A DNA stretch of 64,000 bases from the NCBI GenBank assembly GCA_016710525.1, contig JADJVQ010000002.1:186001-250000 (forward strand). The letters are read 5' to 3'. The DNA is from Burkholderiaceae bacterium. Its GTDB lineage: Bacteria; Pseudomonadota; Gammaproteobacteria; Burkholderiales; Burkholderiaceae_E. The position numbers were made by a program, and so were the translations under genes. A model generated the notes under the pieces. That model made no database searches, was not told where the DNA came from, and saw nothing but the letters and a program-made list of their open reading frames with translations. Below are positions 36,196 to 45,287 of the stretch, piece after piece (position 1 is the stretch's first letter; each line of letters begins with the position of its first letter).

Positions 36196-37308
36196 TTATG
36201 CCGCCGGCTGCATGGCGGGCGCGCCGCCTTCCATCTTGTGCAGGATGCGCATGTCGGTGGCCAATGGAATGCCGGCCTCCTCGTACTTCTTCTGCACGCG
36301 GGGAGTGATCAGTCCCACCCGTGCGAGCGCGGGCAGCATCAGGTCCTTCATGGAGTGGATCTGGCCCAGGGGGAGCTCGGTCAGCACGCCGGCATGGACG
36401 GCGTCGGCCATGCCCTTGAAGAAGTCGTCGGGGTCGATGCCAGAGTTGTGCAGCACCTGCATGAAGCCGGGATCGGCGCGGCTGGCCAGCGTACCCGCGC
36501 CGCCGGTCTGCGAGCCCTTGGCCACCAGGCAGACCGCGTTGAAGGCGAACTCGGCGAGATCTTCCACCTCCGCCTCATCGAGCTTCGCGATCACCGGGCC
36601 GAGGTAGACATGCCCGAAGGAGACGTGACGCGATTCGTCGCGCATCACGTTGAAGGTGATCGCCTTGAGCAGCGGGCACTGAGTGGAGTGGTACATGTTG
36701 TTGAAGGCGCCCAGCGCCAGCCCTTCGACGATCATGTTCATGCCGATCATGATCTTCTCGTAGCGGTCGGACTTCAGTGTGGCGTCGATCAGCGTCTTGA
36801 GCCAGGGCGTCATCGGGTAGACCATCGCCACTTTGTCGCAGTACCTGGCGTAGACCTCCACATGGCGAGCCTCGTCCATCGTCTGGCTGGCGGCGTACAG
36901 CTTGGCCGTGGCGTCCGGCACCGAGTGAGTGACGCAGGCGGCGGTCATCAGCGCGCCCTGCTCGCCATGCAGGAACTGCGAGAGCAGTTGCGCTGTGGAA
37001 TGTGCGGTGAAGGTCTCGCGCTGCGACTTCGACAGCCTGGAGAAAAATGGCATGCGATGAAAGAGCGACGCCCGGTCGTCCATCAGGGGCTTGGACGGGT
37101 CGACCTGGGTGTCCCAGGGCAGCACATCATCGGAGTCCCACTGGTTCTGCTTGGCGCGCTTGTAGAGGTCTTCGACCTTGCCCTTGCCCAGCAGGTAGTC
37201 GAAGGTCCAGGCCACCTCCATCGGGTTGCGGTAGAGGTCGTCCGGGGTCATCGAGACCTTCCAGTCGCCCTTGGTCACGGTGCGGGTCGCTGCGGGTTGA
37301 GTCGTCAT
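36196..37308 (-). CDS. Ferritin-like diiron protein (probable oxygenase/desaturase)
   Basis: This 370-residue protein has a complete set of ferritin-superfamily carboxylate-bridged diiron ligands: Glu116 in LHGEQGAL, Glu146 and His149 in MDEARHVEVY, Glu195 in IVEGLALG, and Glu225 and His228 in RDESRHVSFGHVYLG. The spacing is that of ribonucleotide reductase R2-like and monooxygenase-type proteins, so O2-dependent oxidation is likely. A 2Fe-2S ferredoxin gene lies 40 bases upstream on the same strand and is the obvious electron donor; a PAS protein follows three bases downstream. The substrate is unknown. AGGAGACACGCG precedes the ATG. Confidence 0.88.
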   Translation of the reverse strand: MTTQPAATRTVTKGDWKVSMTPDDLYRNPMEVAWTFDYLLGKGKVEDLYKRAKQNQWDSDDVLPWDTQVDPSKPLMDDRASLFHRMPFFSRLSKSQRETFTAHSTAQLLSQFLHGEQGALMTAACVTHSVPDATAKLYAASQTMDEARHVEVYARYCDKVAMVYPMTPWLKTLIDATLKSDRYEKIMIGMNMIVEGLALGAFNNMYHSTQCPLLKAITFNVMRDESRHVSFGHVYLGPVIAKLDEAEVEDLAEFAFNAVCLVAKGSQTGGAGTLASRADPGFMQVLHNSGIDPDDFFKGMADAVHAGVLTELPLGQIHSMKDLMLPALARVGLITPRVQKKYEEAGIPLATDMRILHKMEGGAPAMQPAA

Positions 37309-37348
37309 CGCGTGTCTCCTGCCGGGTGGCGGTGTTTTGTGACAGTGG

Positions 37349-37669
37349 TCAGTACTGACGGGCCGGGGCCTGCACCACCAGGCCTTCGAGCGCCGGCGAT
37401 ACCCTGAGCTGGCAGGCCAGGCGGCTTTGCGGGCGCACGTCGAACGCGAAGTCCAGCATGTCGCGCTCGAGTTCGCGCATCGGCGCGAGCCTGGGCAGAT
37501 CTTGGTCGCGGATGTAGACATGACAGGTGGCGCAGGCGCACAGGCCGCCACAGTCGCCGTCGATGCCCGGGATTGCGTAGCGCACCGCGCCCTCCATCAC
37601 CGACAGGCCATCGGGCACGTCCACCTGGTGCTCAGTGCCGTCGGCCTCGATGTACTGAATGTTTGTCAT
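37349..37669 (-). CDS. 2Fe-2S ferredoxin (adrenodoxin/plant-type fold)
   Basis: This 106-residue ferredoxin has the cluster ligands in CGGLCACATC and a fourth Cys near LACQLRV. It begins MTNIQYIEADGTEHQVDVPDG, typical of adrenodoxin-like ferredoxins that serve P450s and other oxygenases. It is the first gene of the ferredoxin-diiron-PAS operon and would pass electrons to the diiron protein. No ferredoxin reductase gene is nearby, so a reductase encoded elsewhere must supply it. The 204 bp to the divergent secreted-protein gene should contain the promoter. Confidence 0.92.
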   Translation of the reverse strand: MTNIQYIEADGTEHQVDVPDGLSVMEGAVRYAIPGIDGDCGGLCACATCHVYIRDQDLPRLAPMRELERDMLDFAFDVRPQSRLACQLRVSPALEGLVVQAPARQY

Positions 37670-37873
37670 GCACCCCCGCGCTATGCCGGCGCGGCAAGCG
37701 CGGCGGCGTGCAGACTATTTTGGGGCGGGGTTCGCCTCGGTGGCATTGATGTGTGTCAAGCGTGGTCGGAAGTCGCCGTCGCGGCGACCCGGTCCGCCTG
37801 ATTCACCTGCTCCGGGCCGCGGCAAGTTGCCGGGTGCGGTGGGCCGGGTAGACTGCGCGCCGGGAGGAAGACC

Positions 37874-38587
37874 ATGAACGGAACCAAACATAGCGCGCGC
37901 GGTCTGCGGGCGCATCTTGCCGGCCCGGTACTCGGGGCGGCCCTGTTCGCCGCACTCGCGCAATCGGCCTGGGCGCAGACGCCGAGCCGTCCCGGCGTCT
38001 CGCCTCCGGGCGACGCCGAGATCGTGTCAAGACTGACCGGTGACGGCAAAGGCAAGCTGTCGGTGAAGACCACCGATGGCAAGAGTGGCGAGTACGTCTG
38101 GAATGCCGCCGAGCAGACCTGGTACTTCCAGCGCGGCTACATCGTGCAGCGCGCAGCCAACCTGCCGGGAAAGGCCGATGCCACGCTCGAGGTCGGCGGC
38201 CTCGCGGTGTACCGATTCGCCGGTGGCCGCTGGCAGCACCAGAAGGATCTGGTCACCTACAACAAATACCACGGCCTGCCCCAGCCGGATGACGAGGCGC
38301 TGCTGGCGATCGTGCGGGCCACGCCCGAGCGCGCGATGGCGGGCGACTGGCACCAGGTCGTGGGTGGTATCAAGGACCTGAAGATCGACTCCGGCCGGCA
38401 GGTCGTCTGGCACAGCGAGCACTCATTTTCGTTCCCGGTGGTGGCCTCGTATGTGCTGAAGTGGGATGCGGTGCATCCGGTGGACTGCACCCGGCAGTGG
38501 AACGTCAGGGTGTACCGCCAGCCCGATGGGAAGTGGGGCAACCCCTCCGGCACGAAGTTCGGCAACGCGGCCGCCTGCCGAGGCTGA
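37874..38587 (+). CDS. Secreted protein of unknown function
   Basis: This 237-residue protein has a signal peptide (MNGTKHSARGLRAHLAGPVLGAALFAALAQSAWAQ, cleavage near AWA-Q). The mature domain is rich in Trp and aromatic residues and has two Cys near the C-terminus (VDCTRQW and AAACRG) that could pair in the periplasm. It contains no known motif. It is divergent from the ferredoxin operon and convergent with the CoA-transferase at 38661. GGAGG lies seven bases before the ATG. I do not recognise the family. Confidence 0.7.
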   Translation: MNGTKHSARGLRAHLAGPVLGAALFAALAQSAWAQTPSRPGVSPPGDAEIVSRLTGDGKGKLSVKTTDGKSGEYVWNAAEQTWYFQRGYIVQRAANLPGKADATLEVGGLAVYRFAGGRWQHQKDLVTYNKYHGLPQPDDEALLAIVRATPERAMAGDWHQVVGGIKDLKIDSGRQVVWHSEHSFSFPVVASYVLKWDAVHPVDCTRQWNVRVYRQPDGKWGNPSGTKFGNAAACRG

Positions 38588-38660
38588 GCGGCCGTCGCGC
38601 GCGGCAGCCTCGTTCGGTCGAGTGCCACCCGTTCGCCGGGCGGGAATGGCGAGACGGTGT

Positions 38661-39851
38661 TCAGCCCTCGTCCACTTCGATCACGCCGCGCGCGGCCAGC
38701 GCGGCGATCTCGCCGGCGCTGTAGCCATGCTCGGCCAACACCGCTGCCGTGTGTTCGCCGACCCGCGGCGACCTTGCCCGCGCCGAGCCGTCCTCGAAAC
38801 GCCCCATGCCGGGCAGGTTGGCCACCGGCACCTTCCGGTCCACGCCCGGCTGCGACAGCCAGGCGATCGCGCCGGTCTGGACCACCTGCGGTTCCTTCAG
38901 GAATTCGCCATAGCGGTTGACGCGCTCGAACAGCAGGCCGGCCGCCGACAGGCGCTCGGACAGCGAGGCGGTGGTCTGCGGTTCGATGATCGCGCGCAGG
39001 ATGGGCAGCAGCACCGCCTCGTTCTGAAAGCGCAAGGTGGGCGTGGCGAACCGGGCATCGGCCGCCAGATCGGCCTGCTCGAGGGCGCCGCACAGCGCCA
39101 GCCATTCGCGGTCGTGGATGGCGGTGATCGACATCCAGCCGTCGGCCGTCTTGAAGATGCCTTGCGGCACCCCTCCCGGGCGCACCGGGCCGCCTTCGAG
39201 ATAGGACGACATCATGCGGATCGCCTGCAGCCCGGCCGCGGCCTGCATCAGACTGGCGTCGAGGTAGCGCCCGCGCGCCTCGTCGCGTCGGGCATACAGT
39301 GCCGCCGACAGGCCCTGGAACGCGAACAGCGCGGTCGCCATGTCGATCGGGATCACCGGCACGCGATGCGGAATGCCGTCTTCGCCATGGTTCTCGCCGG
39401 TCAGGCCGGTGAAGGCCTGCAGCACCGGGTCCATGGCCGGACGGCCGACCAGCGGCCCGGTCTGGCCGAAGCCCGAGATCGACAGATAGACCAGCCGGGG
39501 CTCGCGCGCCGACACGGCCTCGTAGTCGAAACCGAGCCGCTTGATGACGCCGGGCCGGAAGCCTTCGATGAATACATCGGCGCCGGCCAGCAGCCGCCAC
39601 AGCACCGCCTTGCCCTCGTCATGCTTCAGATCGATCGCGACCGCCCGCTTGCCCAGGTTGCCGACGATCGAAAACGCCGAGTGATCGCCATAGCGCACGC
39701 CCAGCACACGGCTCCAGTCGCCGTCGCCCGGGCCTTCGATCTTGATCACCTGCGCGCCATGCTGGGCCAGCAGCATGCCGGCATAGGGTCCGGCAATGCC
39801 CTGGCTCAGGTCGATCACCTTCAGGCCGGCAAAGGGGGCGTCGTAACTCAT
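38661..39851 (-). CDS. CaiB/BaiF (class III) CoA-transferase
   Basis: This 396-residue class III CoA-transferase has FAGLKVIDLSQGIAGPYAGMLLAQHGAQVIKIE, ADVFIEGFRPGVIKRLGFD, the catalytic Asp in PAMDPVLQAFTG, and a C-terminal SPRVGEHTAAVLAEHGYS. It is full length for the family. ATG 39851 is preferred to TTG 39857. It lies 76 bases downstream of the Baeyer-Villiger-type monooxygenase on the same strand, so it may activate an acid released after lactone or ester cleavage in that pathway (inference). Confidence 0.92.
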   Translation of the reverse strand: MSYDAPFAGLKVIDLSQGIAGPYAGMLLAQHGAQVIKIEGPGDGDWSRVLGVRYGDHSAFSIVGNLGKRAVAIDLKHDEGKAVLWRLLAGADVFIEGFRPGVIKRLGFDYEAVSAREPRLVYLSISGFGQTGPLVGRPAMDPVLQAFTGLTGENHGEDGIPHRVPVIPIDMATALFAFQGLSAALYARRDEARGRYLDASLMQAAAGLQAIRMMSSYLEGGPVRPGGVPQGIFKTADGWMSITAIHDREWLALCGALEQADLAADARFATPTLRFQNEAVLLPILRAIIEPQTTASLSERLSAAGLLFERVNRYGEFLKEPQVVQTGAIAWLSQPGVDRKVPVANLPGMGRFEDGSARARSPRVGEHTAAVLAEHGYSAGEIAALAARGVIEVDEG

Positions 39852-39927
39852 CGGCAACTCCAGCAGCGGGCGGATCCCGCGGTAAGACAGTGGCAGTGAC
39901 AGGGTTCGGGCCGCTCCATGAACAGCA

Positions 39928-41568
39928 TCAGCTGCTCAGGGCGAAGCCCTCGTAGTCGCGGGCGGCGACCTCTTCGCAGCGCGCGCGGTACACGTGCAGG
40001 CCGCCCAGGTAGGGCATGAAGACGCGAGGCTTGCCCGGCACATTGGCGCCCACATACCAGGAGTTGGCGCGCGGCAGCAGGGTCAGGTCGGCCACCTCGT
40101 TGACGTGCTCGACCCACTGGTCTTCGGCCGTCTGCTCGGCTTCCATGCGGGCGATGCCCCGGGCGCGCAGCTGCTCGATGCAGCGGGTGATCCAGTCCAC
40201 GTGCTGCTCGATCGAGCTGATCATGTTGGTCAGCACCGACGGGCTGCCCGGACCGGCGATCACGAACAGGTTGGGGAACCCGGCGGTCATCAGGCCCAGG
40301 TAGGTGCGTGGCCCGCCAGCCCACTTCTGCGCGAGCGTGGCGCCGGCGCCGTTGCGGATGTCGATCGCCAGCAGCGCGCCGGTCATCGCATCGAAGCCGG
40401 TGGCCATGACGATCGCATCGAGCTCGAACTCGCGCTCGGCGGTGCGGATGCCGCTGGCGGTGATGGCCTCGATCGGGGCGCTGCGCACATCGACCAGGGT
40501 GACGTTGGCGCGGTTGTAGGTCTCGAAATAATCGGTGTCCAGGCAGATGCGCTTGGTTCCGATGAAGTGGTCGGTCGGCGTGAGCCGCGCGGCCACGGCG
40601 GGGTCCTTGACGATCGAGCGGATCTTGCCGCGAACGAACTCGGCCGCGGTGTCGTTGGCCGCGGGGTCGGTGAGCAGGTCCTTGTAGAGCCGGGTGAAGC
40701 CGGTGGTGCCGCGCACCCAGCCGTCCTGGTAGACCTGCTGGCGAACCGCGGGCGGATCTTCCAGCGCCGAGCGCGTCAGGATGGCGAAGCCGGCGACCCC
40801 GGCAGGCGCTTTGCGGGCGCGTTCGCGCAGGGCCGCGTACTCGGCCTTGACCCGCGCCACCGCCTGGCGGTCGAGCGGATGGTTGACTGCGGGCAGGCTG
40901 TAGTTGGGCGTGCGCTGGAACACGTGCAGGTGAGCCGCCTGGCGTGCGATCTGCGGGATCGCCTGGATGCCCGACGAGCCGGTGCCGATGACGCCCACCC
41001 GCAGGCCGCTGAAGTCGACCCCTTCCTGGGGCCAAAGGCCGGTGTGGTACAGCTTGCCCTTGAAGCTGTCGCGACCCGGGAATTCGGGCATGCGCGGCAG
41101 CGACAGGCAGCCCACCGCCATGATGCAGTGAGGCGCCCGCGCGACATCGCCACGATCGGTGCGCAGCACCCATTCGTTGCGCAGCGGGTCGAAATCCGCG
41201 CCCAGCACGCGCGTGTCGAAGGCGATGTCCCGGCGCAGCTCGAAGCGGTCGGCCACATGATTGGCGTAGCTCAGGATTTCGGGCTGCGAGGCGTAGCGTT
41301 CCTTCCAGTCCCACTGCTGCTGAAGGTCTTCCGAGAACGAGTACGAATACTCGAGGCTCTCGACGTCGCAGCGCGCACCCGGGTATCGGTTCCAGTACCA
41401 GGTTCCGCCCACGCCGCTGCCGGCCTCGAACACTCGAACGCGCAGCCCCAGGGCGCGCAGGCGATGGAGCATGTACAGGCCGCCGAAGCCTGCCCCGACG
41501 ATGATCGCGTCGTACGGCTGCACGGCTGCGCTGGTGGGCTCGGGCGTGGTTTGGGTCGCGTCGGGCAT
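39928..41568 (-). CDS. Flavin-containing (Baeyer-Villiger-type) monooxygenase
   Basis: This 546-residue FAD/NADPH enzyme has two Rossmann motifs (GAGFGG near residue 26 and GTGSSG near 197) and, between them, FKGKLYHTGLWP, a match to the Baeyer-Villiger fingerprint FxGxxxHTxxW. NRYPGARCDVES is also typical of cyclohexanone/steroid monooxygenases. It would insert oxygen next to a ketone to give an ester or lactone. It is divergent from an MFS transporter across a 137-bp region with several dyads, and followed by a CoA-transferase gene. The substrate is not predictable. Confidence 0.92.
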   Translation of the reverse strand: MPDATQTTPEPTSAAVQPYDAIIVGAGFGGLYMLHRLRALGLRVRVFEAGSGVGGTWYWNRYPGARCDVESLEYSYSFSEDLQQQWDWKERYASQPEILSYANHVADRFELRRDIAFDTRVLGADFDPLRNEWVLRTDRGDVARAPHCIMAVGCLSLPRMPEFPGRDSFKGKLYHTGLWPQEGVDFSGLRVGVIGTGSSGIQAIPQIARQAAHLHVFQRTPNYSLPAVNHPLDRQAVARVKAEYAALRERARKAPAGVAGFAILTRSALEDPPAVRQQVYQDGWVRGTTGFTRLYKDLLTDPAANDTAAEFVRGKIRSIVKDPAVAARLTPTDHFIGTKRICLDTDYFETYNRANVTLVDVRSAPIEAITASGIRTAEREFELDAIVMATGFDAMTGALLAIDIRNGAGATLAQKWAGGPRTYLGLMTAGFPNLFVIAGPGSPSVLTNMISSIEQHVDWITRCIEQLRARGIARMEAEQTAEDQWVEHVNEVADLTLLPRANSWYVGANVPGKPRVFMPYLGGLHVYRARCEEVAARDYEGFALSS

Positions 41569-41595
41569 CGGGTCTCCTTCCGTGTCCAGGATTCG

Positions 41596-41662
41596 AATTT
41601 AGTTTTATCTGATAAATTGACGAAGCGACAGTGAGTCAAATCGGCATGACTGTCGCTGACAG
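41596..41662. promoter_or_regulatory. Dyad-rich divergent control region between monooxygenase and MFS genes
   Basis: Three inverted repeats lie in the AT-rich space between the divergent genes. TTTATC-T-GATAAA (41604-41616) is a perfect 13-bp palindrome nested in AATTTA/TAAATT (41596-41618). GCGACAGT (41625-41632) is repeated inverted at 41649-41656. CTGTC/GACAG flanks three bases at 41650-41662. These look like operators for one or two dimeric regulators, but no regulator gene adjoins. Confidence 0.55.
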
Positions 41663-41705
41663 CGCGTTTACCAGGGGTTTTGCCTCATGATACGTTAGGT
41701 CGACC

Positions 41706-42944
41706 TTGAGGACATCTCCCGAACAGCGCGCCGCCCTCGGCGTGCTTGCCCTGTGCACCCTGATGAACACGCTCTCGCGCGGCATCGGCGAGAGCTTCGC
41801 CATTTTCCTGCTGCCGATCGCGCGCGAGTTCGGCGCCGATCGGGCCTCGATCACCGGCGTCTACTCCACCTTCGTGCTGGTGGTCGGCCTGATGTCGCCG
41901 CTGGTCGGCGTGACGGTCGACCGGCTCGGCGCGCGCCTGTGCTACGGCCTCGGATTGACGCTGTTTGCCAGCGCCTATGCGCTGGCCGGTGCCATGACCG
42001 AGCTGTGGCAGATGTACCTGCTGATCGGCGTGCTGAGCGCGGTCGGCTCGACGCTGATCGGCGCGGTGCCCGCGTCGAGCCTGGTCAGCCGGTGGTTCGG
42101 CGCGCGGCTGCCGAGCGCGATGGGCGCGCTGTCGGCCGCGCTGGGCACGGGCATGCTGATCGTCGCGCCGCTGGTGCAGGCCCTGGTCGAGCACGGCGGA
42201 TGGCGCAGTGCCTACCGCGCCATGGGCTTGTGCCTGTTCGTGCTGCTGGCGCCCCTGCTGCTGCTGCCCTGGAAGCGGATTTCGGCCGGTGCGCCCGACG
42301 TGGTCGCCGCCGCCGCGCGGCGCGCCGGCGCGCAGGTCGCGTGGACGGTCGGGCGCGCCCTGCGCACCCCGATCTTCTGGGCGCTGTCCGGGGTGATGTT
42401 CTTCACCTCGATCACCACCTATACGATCAACGTGCAGCTGGTCGCCTGCCTGGTCGAGGCCGGGTTCAAGCCGCTGGAGGCCGCGACCGTCTTCGGGCTG
42501 GTCGGCATGCTGTCGATCGTCGGCATGCTCGGCGCGGGCGTGCTGGCCGAACGCTTCGGCGAGCGCTGGGTCGCGACCCTGTCGTACGGCGCCACCATCC
42601 TGGGGATCGGCGTGCTGGCCCTGGCCTCGCGGTTTCCGTCGGGCCTGCTGATCGGCGTGTTCGTGCTGCTGTTCGGTACGATGCAGGGCTCGCGCGGGCC
42701 GCTGGTCGCCGTGCTGGCGGCGCGCAATTTTCCGGGTGCGATGGGCCGGGTGTACGGCATGGTGCTGGTCAATGTGGGCGCCGGTGCGGGCATCGGCTCA
42801 TGGGCCAGCGGCACCCTGTACGACCTCACCGGCGCGTACTATGCAGGCTTCTTGCTGGCTGCCGTGTGCGCCGTGGCCGGCCTGGGCTTCTTCTGGACGG
42901 TGCGATCGCTGTCGGGCGCCGCACCACTCGACCCTCGAACCTGA
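41706..42944 (+). CDS. MFS transporter
   Basis: This 412-residue major-facilitator protein has about twelve hydrophobic segments and the loop 2-3 motif GVTVDRLGARLCYG, with a variant second-half loop at GVLAERFGERWV. It resembles the oxalate/formate and monocarboxylate branch. It begins with TTG 41706 (no earlier in-frame start, as ATG 41688 is followed at once by TAG); Met20 (MNTLSRG) is another possibility. Divergent from the monooxygenase and followed 47 bases later by a carboxymuconolactone decarboxylase-family gene, it probably imports the substrate or exports a product of that pathway. Confidence 0.9.
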   Translation: MRTSPEQRAALGVLALCTLMNTLSRGIGESFAIFLLPIAREFGADRASITGVYSTFVLVVGLMSPLVGVTVDRLGARLCYGLGLTLFASAYALAGAMTELWQMYLLIGVLSAVGSTLIGAVPASSLVSRWFGARLPSAMGALSAALGTGMLIVAPLVQALVEHGGWRSAYRAMGLCLFVLLAPLLLLPWKRISAGAPDVVAAAARRAGAQVAWTVGRALRTPIFWALSGVMFFTSITTYTINVQLVACLVEAGFKPLEAATVFGLVGMLSIVGMLGAGVLAERFGERWVATLSYGATILGIGVLALASRFPSGLLIGVFVLLFGTMQGSRGPLVAVLAARNFPGAMGRVYGMVLVNVGAGAGIGSWASGTLYDLTGAYYAGFLLAAVCAVAGLGFFWTVRSLSGAAPLDPRT

Positions 42945-42991
42945 CCCCTGCTTTCGATCCGTTCGATCGATCACCCACCAAGGAGACACGC

Positions 42992-43558
42992 ATGCACCTG
43001 AAATCCCCCCGTTTCGAACCGGTTGCGCAGGACCAGTGGACGCCCGAGCAGGCCGAACTGGCCGCTCCGATGCTCAAGCGCGGCAAGATGCTGAACATCT
43101 TTCGCACGCTGTTGAACCACCCGGCCGCGATGCGCGGTTTCATGGGCTGGGGCAGCTATGTGCTGAGCAAGAAGAACACGCTGCCGGCGCGCGAGCGCGA
43201 GATCGTGGTGCTGCGGACCGGCTTTCTGTGCCGCTCAGGCTATGAGTGGACCCAACACGTGCCGATCGGCCAGCGGGCCGGCCTGACCGATGCCGAGATC
43301 GTCGCGATCAAGCAGGGTGCGGACGCGCCTGGCTGGAGCGCCGCCGACGCCGCGCTGATCCGGGCCAGCGACGAACTGCACACGCGCCAGTTCATCGGCG
43401 AGGCCACCTGGAAGGCCCTGACGGCCCACTTCAGCCCCAAGCAGTGCATGGACGTGGTGTTCACCGCCGGCCAGTACACCCAGGTGTCGATGCTGCTGAA
43501 CACCTTCGGCGTGCAGCTCGACGAAGGCCAGACGCTCGATCCTCAGCTCAAGGGCTGA
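42992..43558 (+). CDS. Carboxymuconolactone decarboxylase-family protein
   Basis: This 188-residue helical protein of the CMD/AhpD superfamily has the family core LPAREREIVVLRTGFLCRSGYEWTQHVPIGQRAGLT. Cys80, Glu85 and His89 are present, but the second Cys of the AhpD CxxC is not, so it is not a peroxiredoxin-reducing AhpD; a lactone-acting or structural role is more likely. AAGGAG stands at good spacing before the ATG. It follows the MFS gene on the same strand, and its last 16 bases overlap the end of the convergent gene. Confidence 0.88.
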   Translation: MHLKSPRFEPVAQDQWTPEQAELAAPMLKRGKMLNIFRTLLNHPAAMRGFMGWGSYVLSKKNTLPAREREIVVLRTGFLCRSGYEWTQHVPIGQRAGLTDAEIVAIKQGADAPGWSAADAALIRASDELHTRQFIGEATWKALTAHFSPKQCMDVVFTAGQYTQVSMLLNTFGVQLDEGQTLDPQLKG

Positions 43559-44088
43559 CCGAGCGGGCCGCCGCGCACGGCCAGGGCCTGGCCGGCGCGC
43601 ATCGGGCCGACCTCCAGCGCCCAGCGGGCGACCAGTTCGGAGAGGCGGCACAGATCGCCCTGCAGGTGCCCGCACAGGGCGCGAAAGTGCGGATCGGGCA
43701 CCGCGATCGACCAGTCGTTCAGATCGGCTTCGTCGAAGTCGTGGAAGTCGCGCAGCATCACGCGGTCCGAGCCCGGCGGCAGCAGGTAGGCGCCGCTCTT
43801 GCGGCCGTTCAGCGCAAGTCGCGCATGCACGCGCTCGAGCGCGACCGCCCAGCCCTGTTCGTCCGGATGCCACAAGATCAGCGATCCGTCGGTGCGCACC
43901 TCGCGCGGCAGATAGGGAAACACTCGGTACCAGACACGGGGCGACACCGGCAGCTGCAGCGCCCGGCGCAGCGCCGATGCGCCACGATCACCGGCGCCGG
44001 CGTAGGCGGCGTAGAGCGCGATCTCGCGCTCGTCAGGCGAGCGCCGGATCCGAACATCGATCTCCTGCGCATTCAGCTTACGTGCCAT
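43543..44088 (-). CDS. Uncharacterised protein
   Basis: This 181-residue soluble protein has no signal peptide or membrane segment. It contains RIRRSPDEREIALYAAYAGAG and PVSPRVWYRVFPYLPREV, and a VMLRDFHDFDEADLNDW stretch, none of which I can assign. ATG 44088 (MARKLNAQEID) was chosen over 44130 because the extra 14 residues look non-coding. It overlaps the end of the convergent CMD-family gene by 16 bases, which suggests that one of the two 3' ends has been extended. Confidence 0.6.
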   Translation of the reverse strand: MARKLNAQEIDVRIRRSPDEREIALYAAYAGAGDRGASALRRALQLPVSPRVWYRVFPYLPREVRTDGSLILWHPDEQGWAVALERVHARLALNGRKSGAYLLPPGSDRVMLRDFHDFDEADLNDWSIAVPDPHFRALCGHLQGDLCRLSELVARWALEVGPMRAGQALAVRGGPLGQPLS

Positions 44089-44300
44089 GGTCTTGCTCTC
44101 CCCGGGGCCGGATTGTAGTGAGGCAATCACGACCGGGAGAGCAAAAATATGTGCCTCGTAGGGGCATGGTCTGAATGTCGAGTCAGTCTTTCTATCGACT
44201 GTCAGGTCATCGACAGGAATCGCCGTATTTCAGGGGAAAACAGCCCCTGAGCGCCACGCGAAGCGGGGCCGCGGCGCGGCGAATTCCGCCCGAACGCGGG

Positions 44301-45212
44301 TCAGTGCCGGCCGAGCAGCAGATACTCCATCAGTGCCTTCTGGGTGTGCAGGCGGTTTTCGGCCTCGTCCCAGACCACCGAGCGCGGGCCGTCGATGACG
44401 GCGGCGGACACTTCTTCGCCGCGGTGCGCGGGCAGGCAGTGCATGAACAGGGCATCGGCATGGGCCGCCTGCATCATGTCCTCGTCGACGCACCAGTCGG
44501 CGAAGGCCTTGGCGCGCTCGTCGTTCTGGGATTCGAATCCCATGCTGGTCCAGACGTCGGTCGTGACCAGGTCGGCGCCGCGGGCGGCCTCCAGGGGGTC
44601 GCTGAACGCCTTCAGGCATGAGGCGGACGAACCGGCCACCGCGGTGTCGACCTCATAGCCGGGAGGGCTCGACACGTGGACGGTGAACTCGAGCAGTTCC
44701 GCCGCCTGCAGCCAGGTGTAGAGCATGTTGTTCGAGTCGCCGATCCAGGCCACCGTGCGGCCTTTGATCGAGCCCCGGTGTTCGATGTACGTGTAGACGT
44801 CGGCCAGGATCTGGCACGGGTGGTATTCGTTGGTCAGGCCGTTGATCACCGGCACGCGCGAATGCGCCGCGAAGCGTTCGATGATGCTCTGCTCGTAGGT
44901 GCGGATCATCACCATGTCGCACATCCGCGAGATCACCTGGGCGGCGTCCTCGACCGGTTCGCCGCGGCCCAGCTGCGAGTCGCGGGTGTTCAGGTAGATG
45001 GCCGATCCGCCCAGCTGGTGCATGCCCGCCTCGAACGACAGGCGGGTCCGGGTGCTGGCCTTCTCGAAGATCATCACCAGCGTGCGGTCGTTCAGCGGGT
45101 GATAGGGCTCGTAGCGCTTGAACCGGTCCTTGATCACGCGGGTGCGGTCGAAGAGATAACCGATCTCGTCGGCGTCCAGGTCGCAAAACTGCAGGAAGTG
45201 CTTGATCGGCAT
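44301..45212 (-). CDS. argF: Ornithine carbamoyltransferase
   Basis: This 303-residue enzyme joins carbamoyl phosphate to ornithine to give citrulline in arginine synthesis. Signatures are complete: STRTR for carbamoyl phosphate, YHPCQILAD, DVWTSMGFE for ornithine, and FMHCLPAHRGEE with the catalytic Cys. ATG 45212 (MPIKHFLQF) is preferred to an upstream start with an Arg-rich tail. It lies 75 bases downstream of argD on the same strand, so the two form an arginine-synthesis operon; it competes with ornithine cyclodeaminase at 4270 for the same substrate. Confidence 0.95.
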   Translation of the reverse strand: MPIKHFLQFCDLDADEIGYLFDRTRVIKDRFKRYEPYHPLNDRTLVMIFEKASTRTRLSFEAGMHQLGGSAIYLNTRDSQLGRGEPVEDAAQVISRMCDMVMIRTYEQSIIERFAAHSRVPVINGLTNEYHPCQILADVYTYIEHRGSIKGRTVAWIGDSNNMLYTWLQAAELLEFTVHVSSPPGYEVDTAVAGSSASCLKAFSDPLEAARGADLVTTDVWTSMGFESQNDERAKAFADWCVDEDMMQAAHADALFMHCLPAHRGEEVSAAVIDGPRSVVWDEAENRLHTQKALMEYLLLGRH

Positions 45213-45287
45213 ACGGGGCTCTGCTTCGGATTGGGATTGCCGGGCGCGCCGGCGGCCCGTTGTGGTCCGCCAGCGTCTCGGCAATCG

